From G958295645 sp965242735 (GTDB lineage Bacteria; Gemmatimonadota; Gemmatimonadetes; Longimicrobiales; Gaopeijiaceae): 64,000 bases of DNA. Positions 35,356 through 44,728 of the stretch are shown here, piece after piece. The notes beneath the pieces were generated by a model. It searched no databases. It was not told where the DNA came from and saw only the letters and a program-made list of their open reading frames with translations. The DNA lies in NCBI GenBank assembly GCA_965242735.1, contig OZ251497.1, positions 2,170,001 to 2,234,000 on the forward strand, given 5' to 3'. Position 1 is the first letter of the stretch, and every line of letters starts with the position of its first letter. The translations under genes were made by a program, and so were the position numbers.

Positions 35356-36936
35356 CTACATCCCCCAGACCTGGACGCGGGTTCCGTCCTGCGCCCGCCG
35401 CTCCCGGCGGAACACCTTGTCGTCCCACTTGCGGCCGTCCCGGCGGTCGAACACGACCAAGTGGCCCGCCTCGGCGCCGCATCGGTCCATGTAGCCCGCC
35501 GTCTGCTCCACGCCCTCCGCCACCGTCCGCTCGAGCCCCTTGTGCAGCACCTTGCACTCCACGACGCACCTTTGCGTTCCGCCGCCGCCCCGCGGCCACA
35601 GCACCAGCAGGTCGGTGCGGCCCCGCCCCAACCCGTACTCGCGCTCGATCCGCCCCCCGCTGTTCACGATCCGCTGCAAGAACGCCTGCAACAGCAGCTG
35701 CGGCCCCGCCTCCTTGTACTGGAACCGCTCCACCCAGTGCTCCGAATGCGCCCGAAAGAACTCCTGGAACGCGCCCAGCAGCTTCTCCAGCGCCAACTCG
35801 CCCGACTCGCTCACGTACCACGCCGGGTCGTGCGGCACCTCCTCCTGGGCGATCCATGCAAGCTCCCGAGGCACCACCTCGGCATAGATCGGGTTCGCGA
35901 TCCGCACCGGCGGGCTTTGAGCGACCAGCCCCAGGTCGCGCACGTACTCCAGGTCGCGGCTCCCCGACTCCCGCTTGCCCCCGCCCGCCAGCAACGGCTC
36001 CACCACCCGGCGCACGCGCTCCTCCTGCAACTTGTCCGCCAACTGGTCCAGATGCGTGTCGCGACGCAGGATCAGCGCCTCCCGAGCGTCCATCACGTCC
36101 GCCTCCTCGATCCGCCGCGAACGGTCCGCGCCGCCCTCGCCCTCGAAGCACGTCTCGTACGCCAGCGCGTTCACCAGCCACGGCTGGCCCCGCGTCTGCG
36201 TCCACACCGCCTCCAGCGCTTCCTCCGAGAACGCCTGGCCCGTCTCCGCCGCGTGCTGGCCCAGCAGTGCCCGCACTTCGTCCCGGCAGAAGTCGCCCAG
36301 CCGCAGCGACTTCGCCTTGACGTTGAACGCGCTCCCGCCCGTCACGATGGTGTTCGCCGAACTCGAATGGATGCGGTAGTCGCGAACGTCCCGAACCCCG
36401 CACAGCACCACGCTCTGCGGAAAGCCACCCGGACGCAGGTGGTAGCCCGCCCGCAGCTGCCGCAGCACCGACAGCAGCGAGTCGCCCACCAGCGCGTCGA
36501 TCTCGTCGATCAGCAGCACCAGCGGCTCGGAGCTGGTCCGCGCCCAGCGCGTCAGGCTCTGCCGAAGGGCGCCGAGGGGCCCCCGAGTGGCCAGCATGTT
36601 GGGCCAAATCGCCTCGAGCTCCTCGTCGCCCAGCGCGTGCGCCGCGTGCTCGGCCAGCTCGCCCAGCACCGTTCGCATGGCCTGCTCGACATCCTCTCGG
36701 GCGGCTTGGGCGGCTTCCACGTTGACGTAGACGCACCGGTGGCGGCCCTCTTCGTTCAGCAGGTCCTGAAGCGCCAGCAGCGCCGAAGTCTTGCCCGTCT
36801 GCCGGGGCGCGTGAAGCACGAAGTAGCGCCGCTGGGCGATCAGCCGACGGAGTTCGGCAAGGTCCACGCGATCGAGAGGCGGAATTTGGTAGTGGTCGGC
36901 CGCCACCACCGGACCGGTCGTGTTGAAGAAGCGCAT
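35356..36936 (-). CDS. AAA-like ATPase with C-terminal PD-(D/E)XK-like domain
   Basis: 526 residues. The start MRFFNTTGPVVAADHY and Walker A APRQTGKTS (43-51) with Walker B LVLLIDEIDAL (about 130) define an AAA-35/ATPase-like family often annotated only as ATP-binding protein. The C-terminus has a nuclease-type core GRTDLLVLWPRGGGG then RCVVECKVL, which is the D-x(n)-E-x-K arrangement. Such proteins are scattered in mobile or defence gene neighbourhoods, but their role is unproven. A TTG 24 bp upstream could be an alternative start. Confidence 0.82.
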   Translation of the reverse strand: MRFFNTTGPVVAADHYQIPPLDRVDLAELRRLIAQRRYFVLHAPRQTGKTSALLALQDLLNEEGRHRCVYVNVEAAQAAREDVEQAMRTVLGELAEHAAHALGDEELEAIWPNMLATRGPLGALRQSLTRWARTSSEPLVLLIDEIDALVGDSLLSVLRQLRAGYHLRPGGFPQSVVLCGVRDVRDYRIHSSSANTIVTGGSAFNVKAKSLRLGDFCRDEVRALLGQHAAETGQAFSEEALEAVWTQTRGQPWLVNALAYETCFEGEGGADRSRRIEEADVMDAREALILRRDTHLDQLADKLQEERVRRVVEPLLAGGGKRESGSRDLEYVRDLGLVAQSPPVRIANPIYAEVVPRELAWIAQEEVPHDPAWYVSESGELALEKLLGAFQEFFRAHSEHWVERFQYKEAGPQLLLQAFLQRIVNSGGRIEREYGLGRGRTDLLVLWPRGGGGTQRCVVECKVLHKGLERTVAEGVEQTAGYMDRCGAEAGHLVVFDRRDGRKWDDKVFRRERRAQDGTRVQVWGM

Positions 36937-37054
36937 GATTATGGAACTTGGCGTAGGCAACTAGTTGCAGCAACGAAGCGTCGGGGCGCGTCTCCGCGTC
37001 GCTCGCTTCGGGCGGGCTTGGCAGCCTGCGGCAACTTCTTGACGGACGCGAAAA

Positions 37055-37660
37055 TCAACCACCGGCGCCAGGCGGAGGCGCCGACTCTCGGAAGTCGCGG
37101 AACCGTCCGCGGGACCGGCGCTGCGCCTCCAGCCACGCCGGGAACTCGGACGGCACGAGCCCGCCGGACGCGTTCTGCTCTCGCGCCGCGCGCGTGGCCA
37201 AGTGGTCCACGTACTCGTTTCGGGGATTGCCCGCGTGTCCCTTGACCCATTGCCACGTCGTCTCGTGGTCGTGCAACAGGGCGTCCAGCCGCTGCCACAT
37301 CTCGAGATTCTCTATGGCGCCGCCCTTGCGCTTCCATCCCTTTCTCTTCCATCCGGACATCCACAGACTCGCTCCCTTGACCAAGTACTGCGAGTCCGAC
37401 AGGAACGTCAGGCGGCAGGGCCGGCCGAGGACCTCCAGCACGCGGACGGCGATGGCCAAGGCCATGCGGTTGTTGGTCGTGTCGGGCGAACTCAGCCAGA
37501 GGTCCTTGCGGACCCAAGCCCGGCCCGTCCAGGACTCCAGCAGAGCGCCGGCGCCGCCGGGCCGCCGCGTGCCGGCGAACTGGTTGCCCAGGCACGACTC
37601 GTCCGCGTGGACGCAAAGCTCGGGCGGCGTGCGAGGCGAGGCGGCCGACGACGGCGTCAC
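37055..37660 (-). CDS. rnhA: RNase HI-like protein lacking one catalytic carboxylate
   Basis: 201 residues. The RNase HI fold is very clear: HADESCLGN with Asp20, TTNNRMALAIAVRVLE, FLSDSQYLVKG with Asp89, ENLEMWQRL, and WVKGHAGNPRNEYVDHLA with His142 and Asp152. In the family the Glu after TTNNRM (E48 of E. coli) is a metal ligand required for cleavage. Here it is Ala67 (GCC at 37460-37462). The enzyme may be inactive or use another ligand. A C-terminal Arg/Pro/Gly tail is extra. It overlaps tpiA by 4 bp. Confidence 0.88.
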   Translation of the reverse strand: MTPSSAASPRTPPELCVHADESCLGNQFAGTRRPGGAGALLESWTGRAWVRKDLWLSSPDTTNNRMALAIAVRVLEVLGRPCRLTFLSDSQYLVKGASLWMSGWKRKGWKRKGGAIENLEMWQRLDALLHDHETTWQWVKGHAGNPRNEYVDHLATRAAREQNASGGLVPSEFPAWLEAQRRSRGRFRDFRESAPPPGAGG

Positions 37661-38499
37661 GCGGGCTTCGGGGGCGGTCGTTCGTCGTCCGCGCTGGGCG
37701 GCGAGGCGGCTCCGGTCCTAGACGCGCAGGCCGACTCGGGACGGTCCACGCGCGGAAGCCCGGCCGCCGCATCGACGATGCCCGCAAACTCGCGAGGATC
37801 GAGGCTGGCGCCCCCCACGAGCACCCCGTCCACGCCCGGGACGGACAAGAGCTCGGCGGCGTTGGCCGGCTTGACGCTGCCGCCGTAGAGGACCGGCCCC
37901 ACGCCAGCGTCGCCCAGGGCGTCGCGGACCATCGCGTGGGCTTCGGCGGCGTCCTCGGGCGTGGCCGTCTCGCCCGTCCCGATCGCCCAGACGGGCTCGT
38001 AGGCCACGATCCAGTCTCGCGTGCCCTCCAGGTGCGGGGCGCACGCGCCCACTTGCCGGCGCAACGTCTCTTCCAAGCGCCCGGCGCGGCGCTCCTCCAG
38101 CCGTTCGCCGACGCAGACAATCGGCACGAGACCCGCGCGGAGCGCGGCCTGCGTCTTTCGCGCCACCTGGGCGTCGGTCTCGCCGAAGACGTGCCGGCGC
38201 TCCGAGTGGCCGACCAACGCCAAGACGGCCCCCGCTTCCCGCGCCATCTCGGCCGAGGTTTCGCCCGTCAGCGCTCCCTCGGGCTCCCAGTGGACGTTCT
38301 GGACCCCGAATTCCGCTTCGACTCGGGCGCTCCTTCTCGCCGAAGCCAGGGAGACGGCCGGCACGAAGAACTGCAAGCGCGTCCGGGCGTGCCCGGCCCC
38401 GGGCCTGAAGCGGGCGAAGAAGTCGGCGGCGGCGGCGGGCCCCCGGTGCATCTTCCAGTTGGCCGCCACGACCGGCCTGCGTTGCGACGGCGTGGTCAT
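37657..38499 (-). CDS. tpiA: Triosephosphate isomerase
   Basis: 280 residues. It interconverts dihydroxyacetone phosphate and glyceraldehyde-3-phosphate. The active-site residues are present: Lys16 in ANWKMH, His98 in LVGHSERR and Glu168 in AYEPVWAIGTG, and the phosphate loop is YGGSVKPANA. A 30-residue C-terminal tail (DRPESACASRTGA onward) is extra. Its ATG overlaps the pgk stop and its stop overlaps rnhA (4 bp each), so glycolytic genes gap-pgk-tpiA are one unit. Confidence 0.97.
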   Translation of the reverse strand: MTTPSQRRPVVAANWKMHRGPAAAADFFARFRPGAGHARTRLQFFVPAVSLASARRSARVEAEFGVQNVHWEPEGALTGETSAEMAREAGAVLALVGHSERRHVFGETDAQVARKTQAALRAGLVPIVCVGERLEERRAGRLEETLRRQVGACAPHLEGTRDWIVAYEPVWAIGTGETATPEDAAEAHAMVRDALGDAGVGPVLYGGSVKPANAAELLSVPGVDGVLVGGASLDPREFAGIVDAAAGLPRVDRPESACASRTGAASPPSADDERPPPKPA

Positions 38500-39764
38500 G
38501 CCGAAACCTCGCGGAAGGAGCCGAGGTCGGACAGCGCGGCGAGACCGGGCAGGGGGTTGCCCGCCAGGAATTCCAGCGCCGCCCCGCCGCCCGTGGAGAC
38601 GTGCGTGACGCGCCGGGCCACGCCGGCGAACTTCGCCGCGGCCGCCGTGTCGCCGCCCGCCACGATCACGGACGCCCCGCGCTCGGCGGCGGCCGCGGCC
38701 GCTTGTCCGACATGCTCGGTCCCCTCGCCGAACCCTTCCGTCTCGAACGCGCCCATGGGGCCGTTCCAGATCACGGTCTCCGCTTCGCGCAGACGGCGGC
38801 CGAAGAGCTCCGCCGTCACCGGCCCGACGTCGCCGATCGCCTCGTCGCCGCGCACGTCCGTTCGTTCGGCGACGCGGGTGCGCGCGCCGGGGGCCACGCG
38901 CTCGGCCACGCGGCAGTCCACCGGCAGGACGAGCTTCGGGCCCGCCTTCTCCACGAGACGTCCGGCCGTGCCGACGGCGCTCTCTTCCACCAGCGACGCG
39001 CCGGTCGCCAACCCGAGCGCGCGAAAGAACGCATGGGCCATGGCGCCGCCGACGAGCACGGCGTCCGCCCGGTCCAGGAGCGCGTCGATCAACGCGATCT
39101 TTCCGCCGATCTTCGCCCCGCCGACCACGGCCACGAACGGGCGGCGCGGCTCGCCGGTCGCCGGGCCCAGCGACGCGAGCTCCTGTTGGACGAGCAGGCC
39201 CGCGACCGCTTCCCCGCCCTTGGCCCGGACGGCGCGCGGCAAGGCGTCGGTGGACGCGTGAGCCCGGTGCGCGGCGCCGAAGGCGTCGGTGACGAAGTGG
39301 TCGGCCCACGCGGCCCATTCCTCCGCGAGAGACCGGGAGTTGGCCGTCTCGCCGGGGAGGAAGCGCGTGTTCTCGGCGACGAGCACGCCGCCGTCCCGCA
39401 GGCGGGCGACGGCGGCGGCAACCGGCTCGCCGGCGGCATGGGGAACGAAGCGCAGTTCAGGGCTCCGCGCGCGACCGACGGCGTCGTCGGCCGGCCCGGC
39501 GCCCAGCATCGCCGACAGCCGGCTCGCCACCGGCGCCAACGAGAGATCGGAAGCCGGTCGGCCGCCGGGCCGTCCCCGGTGCGAGAGGACCGCCACCCGG
39601 GCTCCGGCAGCGACAAGACGCCGGAGGGTGGGCATGGTCCGGCGAATGCGGGCGTCGTCGGCCACTTCCGCGCCGCGCATGGGCACGTTCAGGTCGGCGC
39701 GCAGGGCGACGACGGCACCCGCAAGATCGCCGGGCAGATCGTCCAGGCCTTTCTTGGCCCGCAA
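38496..39764 (-). CDS. pgk: Phosphoglycerate kinase
   Basis: 422 residues from a TTG start, supported by GGAGAGG about 8 bases upstream. It makes ATP from 1,3-bisphosphoglycerate. Motifs: ALRADLNVPM, VLSHRGRPGG, LVAENTRFLPGE, VTDAFGAAHRAHAST, VVGGAKIGGK, VIWNGPMGAFE and VSTGGGAALEFLAG. It lies 18 bp after gap. Confidence 0.97.
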   Translation of the reverse strand: MRAKKGLDDLPGDLAGAVVALRADLNVPMRGAEVADDARIRRTMPTLRRLVAAGARVAVLSHRGRPGGRPASDLSLAPVASRLSAMLGAGPADDAVGRARSPELRFVPHAAGEPVAAAVARLRDGGVLVAENTRFLPGETANSRSLAEEWAAWADHFVTDAFGAAHRAHASTDALPRAVRAKGGEAVAGLLVQQELASLGPATGEPRRPFVAVVGGAKIGGKIALIDALLDRADAVLVGGAMAHAFFRALGLATGASLVEESAVGTAGRLVEKAGPKLVLPVDCRVAERVAPGARTRVAERTDVRGDEAIGDVGPVTAELFGRRLREAETVIWNGPMGAFETEGFGEGTEHVGQAAAAAAERGASVIVAGGDTAAAAKFAGVARRVTHVSTGGGAALEFLAGNPLPGLAALSDLGSFREVSA

Positions 39765-39782
39765 CGGCCTTGCCTCTCCGGC

Positions 39783-40805
<1,023 letters not shown>

Positions 40806-40807
40806 GT

Positions 40808-41656
40808 CTACCTCAGTTCTGGGAGGGAAGGAAGGGCGGCGGAGTCCGGCGCGGACATCGGCGCAGCGCGGGCGAACGCGCACGCGAAGACGCCGGCCGG
40901 GGCGGCGGGCGCCATCGCGGCGAAGGCGGCGAGCAGGGTCGCCCCGGTCGTCAGCACGTCGTCCACCAAGACGACCCGGCGGTCCGCGACCTGGGCTTCC
41001 CGGCCCGGCGCCAAGGCGAACGCATGACTGACGTTAGCCCTGCGCTGCGCCGGGTTCAAGGAGGTCTGCGTGCCTTTCTGGCGGCGGCGCTCGAGGCACT
41101 CGGCGAGGGGCTTGTTCAGCGCGTCCGCCATCGCTTCCGCGATCACGCGGGCCTGGTTGTAGCCCCGGCGGCGCTCGTTGCGCGACGAGGTCGGCACCGG
41201 AACCAGACAATCGGCCTCCCGGACCGCGCGCGGGGCGCGGCGAGCCATCTCGGCGCCCATGAACGCGCCGGCGCCCCGCCATCCCTGGTACTTGAGCGCG
41301 TGCACGAGCTCGCGGGCGGGCGACGCCAAGAGGCAGACCGCCCGGGCGCCCTGCAGCGCGGACGGCCAGTCGGCGCACTCGAGGCACGCGGGCGCCCGGC
41401 CGGCTCCCATCGGCGCCCCGCACCTGTCGCAGACGGGCGCCGGCACGAAGGGCAGCGCCAAGCGGCAGCTTCCGCAGACCGGCCCCGGCCAGGCCGACTC
41501 GTCCACGGCTCCTCCGCATCCCGCGCAGGCCGCCGGCAGGAGGAAGTCGAGGACGCGGGCCACGCCCCGGGTCGCCGCGCTCGCGCCGCGCCGGGCCGCC
41601 CCGCTCGTGCTTCGCCGACCGGGCGGCGCGCGCTCCGAGACTATCCCAGCGCGCAT
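40808..41656 (-). CDS. comF: ComF family phosphoribosyltransferase-like protein
   Basis: 282 residues. An N-terminal zinc-ribbon with four Cys pairs (CAGCGG, CGSC, CDRCG, CLEC, about 45-95) leads into a PRT fold with the PRPP-binding loop VVLVDDVLTTGATL (about 230-243). The middle has LVPVPTSSRNERRRGYNQA. ComF proteins take part in natural transformation, possibly as ssDNA-linked factors. The ATG at 41656 overlaps aroE by 16 bp. Confidence 0.93.
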   Translation of the reverse strand: MRAGIVSERAPPGRRSTSGAARRGASAATRGVARVLDFLLPAACAGCGGAVDESAWPGPVCGSCRLALPFVPAPVCDRCGAPMGAGRAPACLECADWPSALQGARAVCLLASPARELVHALKYQGWRGAGAFMGAEMARRAPRAVREADCLVPVPTSSRNERRRGYNQARVIAEAMADALNKPLAECLERRRQKGTQTSLNPAQRRANVSHAFALAPGREAQVADRRVVLVDDVLTTGATLLAAFAAMAPAAPAGVFACAFARAAPMSAPDSAALPSLPELR

Positions 41657-42441
41657 CGCATGACTCCTTCCGGCGGAGCGGCGCCGAACCACCGGGCGTA
41701 CGAAGCCTCCGCTTGGCGGACCAGCATCTCGCGGCCGTCGGCGGCGGCGATGCCCAGACTCCGGGCCTGGCGCACGAGCGCGGTCGGTTCGGCCCCGTAG
41801 ACCAGATCGACGACGACCTGGGGGCGCGCGGCCATCCGCTCCAGGTCCACCGGGGCCGCGCTTCCGTTCATGCCCGCGGAGGTCGCGTTGACCACGGCGG
41901 CGGCCTCGCTTCGCCTCCAGTCCTCGGCCAGGACGGCCCGGGGGCTGCCGAAGTGGCGCAGCAGGGCGTTCGCGCGCTCGCGGGTCCGGTTCCAGACGGC
42001 GGCCCGTCGCACGCGGGCGTCGGCCAGCAGGGCGAACAGGACGGCCCGAGCGGCGCCCCCCGCGCCGAGAACCAGCACTTCCGTCGGACCGGACAGGCCG
42101 GCCGCCGCCTCGCGCCAAGCCGCGGCGAACCCCGCCACGTCCGTGTTGTCGCCCCACACCGCGCCGTCGGCAGCCCAGAACGTGTTGCACGCGCCCGTGG
42201 CCGCGACCGCCTGTGTGCGACGGTCCAGAAACGGCAGCACGCGCTCCTTGTGCGGCACGGTGACGTTGCCTCCGCCTCCGCCCAGCGCCAGCTCCCGAAG
42301 CGCGGCGCCGCATTCCGAAGCCGCCACGGCGCGGGCCTCGTAGCGGGCGTCGCGGCCCTCGGCGCGAAACGCGGCGTTGTGCATCGCAGGCGAGAGGCTG
42401 TGCGACACGGGGTCGCCCAGGACCGCGTACAGGCTAGCCAC
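41641..42441 (-). CDS. aroE: Shikimate dehydrogenase
   Basis: 266 residues from a GTG start (YAVLGDPVSHSLSPAMHNAAF follows at once). It reduces 3-dehydroshikimate with NADPH. Catalytic Lys is in NVTVPHKERV and Asp in WGDNTDVAGF; VLVLGAGGAARAV is the nucleotide loop and WNRTRERA the NADP phosphate contact. It overlaps the TsaC/phosphatase fusion by 8 bp. Confidence 0.96.
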   Translation of the reverse strand: MASLYAVLGDPVSHSLSPAMHNAAFRAEGRDARYEARAVAASECGAALRELALGGGGGNVTVPHKERVLPFLDRRTQAVAATGACNTFWAADGAVWGDNTDVAGFAAAWREAAAGLSGPTEVLVLGAGGAARAVLFALLADARVRRAAVWNRTRERANALLRHFGSPRAVLAEDWRRSEAAAVVNATSAGMNGSAAPVDLERMAARPQVVVDLVYGAEPTALVRQARSLGIAAADGREMLVRQAEASYARWFGAAPPEGVMRCALG

Positions 42442-43774
42442 GGCTCGCAAGGCGTCCGACGACGGCCTCGACCGCCGTCTGTAGCTCGGCGAACGTCTCG
42501 CGGTAGGCGCGATCGCTCCGCCCGAAGGGATCGGCCACGTCCTCCCCTTCCCCGCCGCCCGCCATCTCCTTGAGCAGCCGGCACCGGCCGCCGCCGCCGA
42601 GCGCCTCCGCCCGGTCCACGTGACCGCGTCCCATGCACAGGAGCAAGCTGGACGAAGCGACCATCTCGCGCGTGAGCGGTGCGCTGCGGTGCGCGTCCAG
42701 GTCGAGGCCCGACGCCTTCGCGGCGCGCCGCGCACCGTCGCTGGCCGGCACCCCCGGCCAAGCCGCCACGCCCGCCGACCGCACTTCCACGCCGCGCACC
42801 CGGCTGCGGGCAAGCGCCCGGCGCGCAATCGCCTCCGCCATCGGGGATCGGCACGTGTTTCCAGTGCAGACGAACGTGACCACGAAGGGCTCGTCCCCGA
42901 GCGGCGGGTCGCCGGAGCCGACACGGGGCGCCCTACCTGCTTCGGGCGGGGCGCCCGCGGAAGACGGGTCGCCGGGGCCGAGAGAGCGAGCCCGAAGGGC
43001 TTCGGGCGGCTCGTCCCCGAGCGGCGGGTCGCCGGAGCCCGCGAGACGGCCGGGCACCACCAGCTCCGAAGCGCCCCCGAGCGCGCGGGCAACGTCGCGG
43101 GCCGCGACGCTTCCGCGGCGCAGAAGCACGGGCTTCCCGGTCGTGGCGCGCACCAAGGTGGACGCGGGACCGCCCGGCAACCGGCCGGCGTCCAGCGCGA
43201 CCATCTCGTGCCCGAGGGCGGTCGCCGCCGCCAGCGCCTCGGCGGCCGTGACCGCCGGGCGTTCGCCGGGCGCGTTGGCCGAAGTCGAGGTCATGGGACG
43301 CCCCGCCCGGCGCAGGAGCGCCAACGCCTCCGGGCGCCCAGGCACCCGAAGCGCGACCGAGCCGTCCGCTGCCTTGGCCGACGGCGGAAAACAGTCGCCA
43401 GGGTCGGCCACGACCAACGTCAGCGGGCCCGGCCAAAACGCTCGCGCCAGGACGGCGCCCGCGTCTCCCAGGAGATCGGCGACGTCCTCCGCGTCCGGCA
43501 CGAGCACGACGAAGCCGCCCGCCGCGCGGCCCTTCAGCGCGCGCAACGCGTCCAGGGGACCCGGATCGAGCAGCCCGCCGAAGCCGTACACCGTCTCCGC
43601 GGGATGCGCCACGAGCTCGCCCGCCCGCAGCCGCTCGACGCACTCGGCCACCGAAGCCTCCGCTCCGTCCCGCCGACCCGGGAGCGAGCGCGGCCCCGCG
43701 CCGCGAGCGCGGCGCTCGGCCACGGAACGGCCCGGCGATGCTCCCGCTCCGTCCCGCGACCGGCAGCGGCTCAT
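42434..43774 (-). CDS. Fusion of threonylcarbamoyl-AMP synthase (TsaC/Sua5) and low-molecular-weight tyrosine phosphatase
   Basis: 446 residues. Residues about 40-235 are a YrdC/TsaC domain (AGELVAHPAETVYGFGGLL, FWPGPLTLVV, STSANAPGERPA) that makes threonylcarbamoyl-AMP for tRNA t6A. Residues about 298-440 are an LMW protein-tyrosine phosphatase with the P-loop Cys303-x5-Arg309 (VCTGNTCRSPMAEA) and the general acid Asp415-Pro416. A linker of about 60 residues holds 20-residue repeats (GSGDPPLGDEPPEA type). In Firmicutes the two genes are neighbours (ywlC, ywlE), so a fusion is plausible. Its ATG overlaps ispD by 4 bp. Confidence 0.9.
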   Translation of the reverse strand: MSRCRSRDGAGASPGRSVAERRARGAGPRSLPGRRDGAEASVAECVERLRAGELVAHPAETVYGFGGLLDPGPLDALRALKGRAAGGFVVLVPDAEDVADLLGDAGAVLARAFWPGPLTLVVADPGDCFPPSAKAADGSVALRVPGRPEALALLRRAGRPMTSTSANAPGERPAVTAAEALAAATALGHEMVALDAGRLPGGPASTLVRATTGKPVLLRRGSVAARDVARALGGASELVVPGRLAGSGDPPLGDEPPEALRARSLGPGDPSSAGAPPEAGRAPRVGSGDPPLGDEPFVVTFVCTGNTCRSPMAEAIARRALARSRVRGVEVRSAGVAAWPGVPASDGARRAAKASGLDLDAHRSAPLTREMVASSSLLLCMGRGHVDRAEALGGGGRCRLLKEMAGGGEGEDVADPFGRSDRAYRETFAELQTAVEAVVGRLASRG

Positions 43775-44595
43775 CGGCTGCGCCGCGACCGCAACAGCCG
43801 CTCGGCCAAGCGCAGGTCGTCCGCGCTCGTGATCTTCAGGTTGGCCGGCGACGAGCGGACCATCCGCACGGACGCGCCCATCGCCTCGGCCATCCACGAG
43901 TCGTCGGTCGGCTGCGCCCCGCTGGCCCGGCACCGCGCCACGGCCTCGGCGAAGACGCCGCGCGGGAACATCTGGGGCGTCTGCGCGCGCCACAGGCCGT
44001 CTCGCGACACCGTCTTCGCGTCGGCGCCCGAAGGACCGGCGCGCTTCAGCGTGTCGGCGACGGGAATTCCCGCGACCGCGACCTCGCCGCCCGCCGCGAC
44101 CTCCACGCACCGGCGGATCGCGTCGTCCGGCGGAAACGGCCGCGCCCCGTCGTGCACGGCCACCACGTCCGCGTCCGCGCGCGCCGCCGCGAACGCCCGC
44201 GCAACCGACTCGAACCGGCTGGCCCCGCCCTCGACCACCCGGATTCTCTCGTCCAAGCCCTCCAGCCGCGCCAGCTCGTTTCGCGGCACGCCGTCCCGCG
44301 CCTCCCTGTCCCGCGCCTCGCCGCCACGTGCCAGCTGGTCGCACGCCTCGCCGTCGCGCGCCAGCCCGTCCCCCACCTCGCCCTCCCGCGCCTCGCGCAA
44401 CCATCCCGCCGGCGCCGCGACCACCGCTTCGACCAGCCCGCGCAACCGAAGAAAGCGCGACAAGGCCGCCTCCAGCACCGTGCCCTCTCCGAGCGCCAGA
44501 AACGGCTTGTGCGCGCCTCCCATCCGGCGGCCCGAACCTGCCGCGGGCACCAGCAAGGCCACGCGGGGCCGCGCCTTCGAACGCGGGTCCGTCAT
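43771..44595 (-). CDS. ispD: 2-C-methyl-D-erythritol 4-phosphate cytidylyltransferase
   Basis: 274 residues. It makes CDP-methylerythritol in the MEP isoprenoid pathway. Motifs: LLVPAAGSGRRMGGAHKPF at the start, AVHDGARPF, LWRAQTPQMFPRGV and NLKITSADDLRLAERLL at the end. Between residues about 65 and 108 there is an extra Arg/Glu/Gly/Asp-rich stretch with five-residue repeats (REARDG, LARDGEA) not found in E. coli IspD (236 residues). It follows a short repeat-derived ORF and overlaps it. Confidence 0.94.
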   Translation of the reverse strand: MTDPRSKARPRVALLVPAAGSGRRMGGAHKPFLALGEGTVLEAALSRFLRLRGLVEAVVAAPAGWLREAREGEVGDGLARDGEACDQLARGGEARDREARDGVPRNELARLEGLDERIRVVEGGASRFESVARAFAAARADADVVAVHDGARPFPPDDAIRRCVEVAAGGEVAVAGIPVADTLKRAGPSGADAKTVSRDGLWRAQTPQMFPRGVFAEAVARCRASGAQPTDDSWMAEAMGASVRMVRSSPANLKITSADDLRLAERLLRSRRSR

Positions 44596-44711
44596 CTGCG
44601 GGGGCGGTGCTCAAGCCCTGTCCGACCAGCGCCCGGGACGCACGGGTCCGTCTGCGGGGGCGGCGCCCAAAGCTCCGTCCGTCCAGCGTCGGGAACGCGC
44701 AAGTCCGTCAT
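44592..44711 (-). CDS. Repeat-derived small ORF upstream of ispD
   Basis: 39 codons starting at the ATG at 44711 and ending at a TGA that overlaps the ispD ATG (4 bp). It consists of two 19-residue copies (TDLRVPDAGRTELWAPPPQ and TDPCVPGAGRTGLEHRPRR). The same 58-bp unit also covers the ispD start, so three copies exist (anchors at about 44581, 44639 and 44697). It may be a coupling leader or simply a by-product of repeat expansion; translation is unproven. Confidence 0.3.
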   Translation of the reverse strand: MTDLRVPDAGRTELWAPPPQTDPCVPGAGRTGLEHRPRR

Positions 44712-44728
44712 TCTGCGGGCGCCGGCGC

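Noticed and set aside
34261..37245. Nearly 1000-codon frame opposite the Rpn and AAA genes
   Set aside because: Composition is Arg/Pro/His/Leu rich with no recognisable domain; the minus strand holds clear Walker and Rpn motifs.
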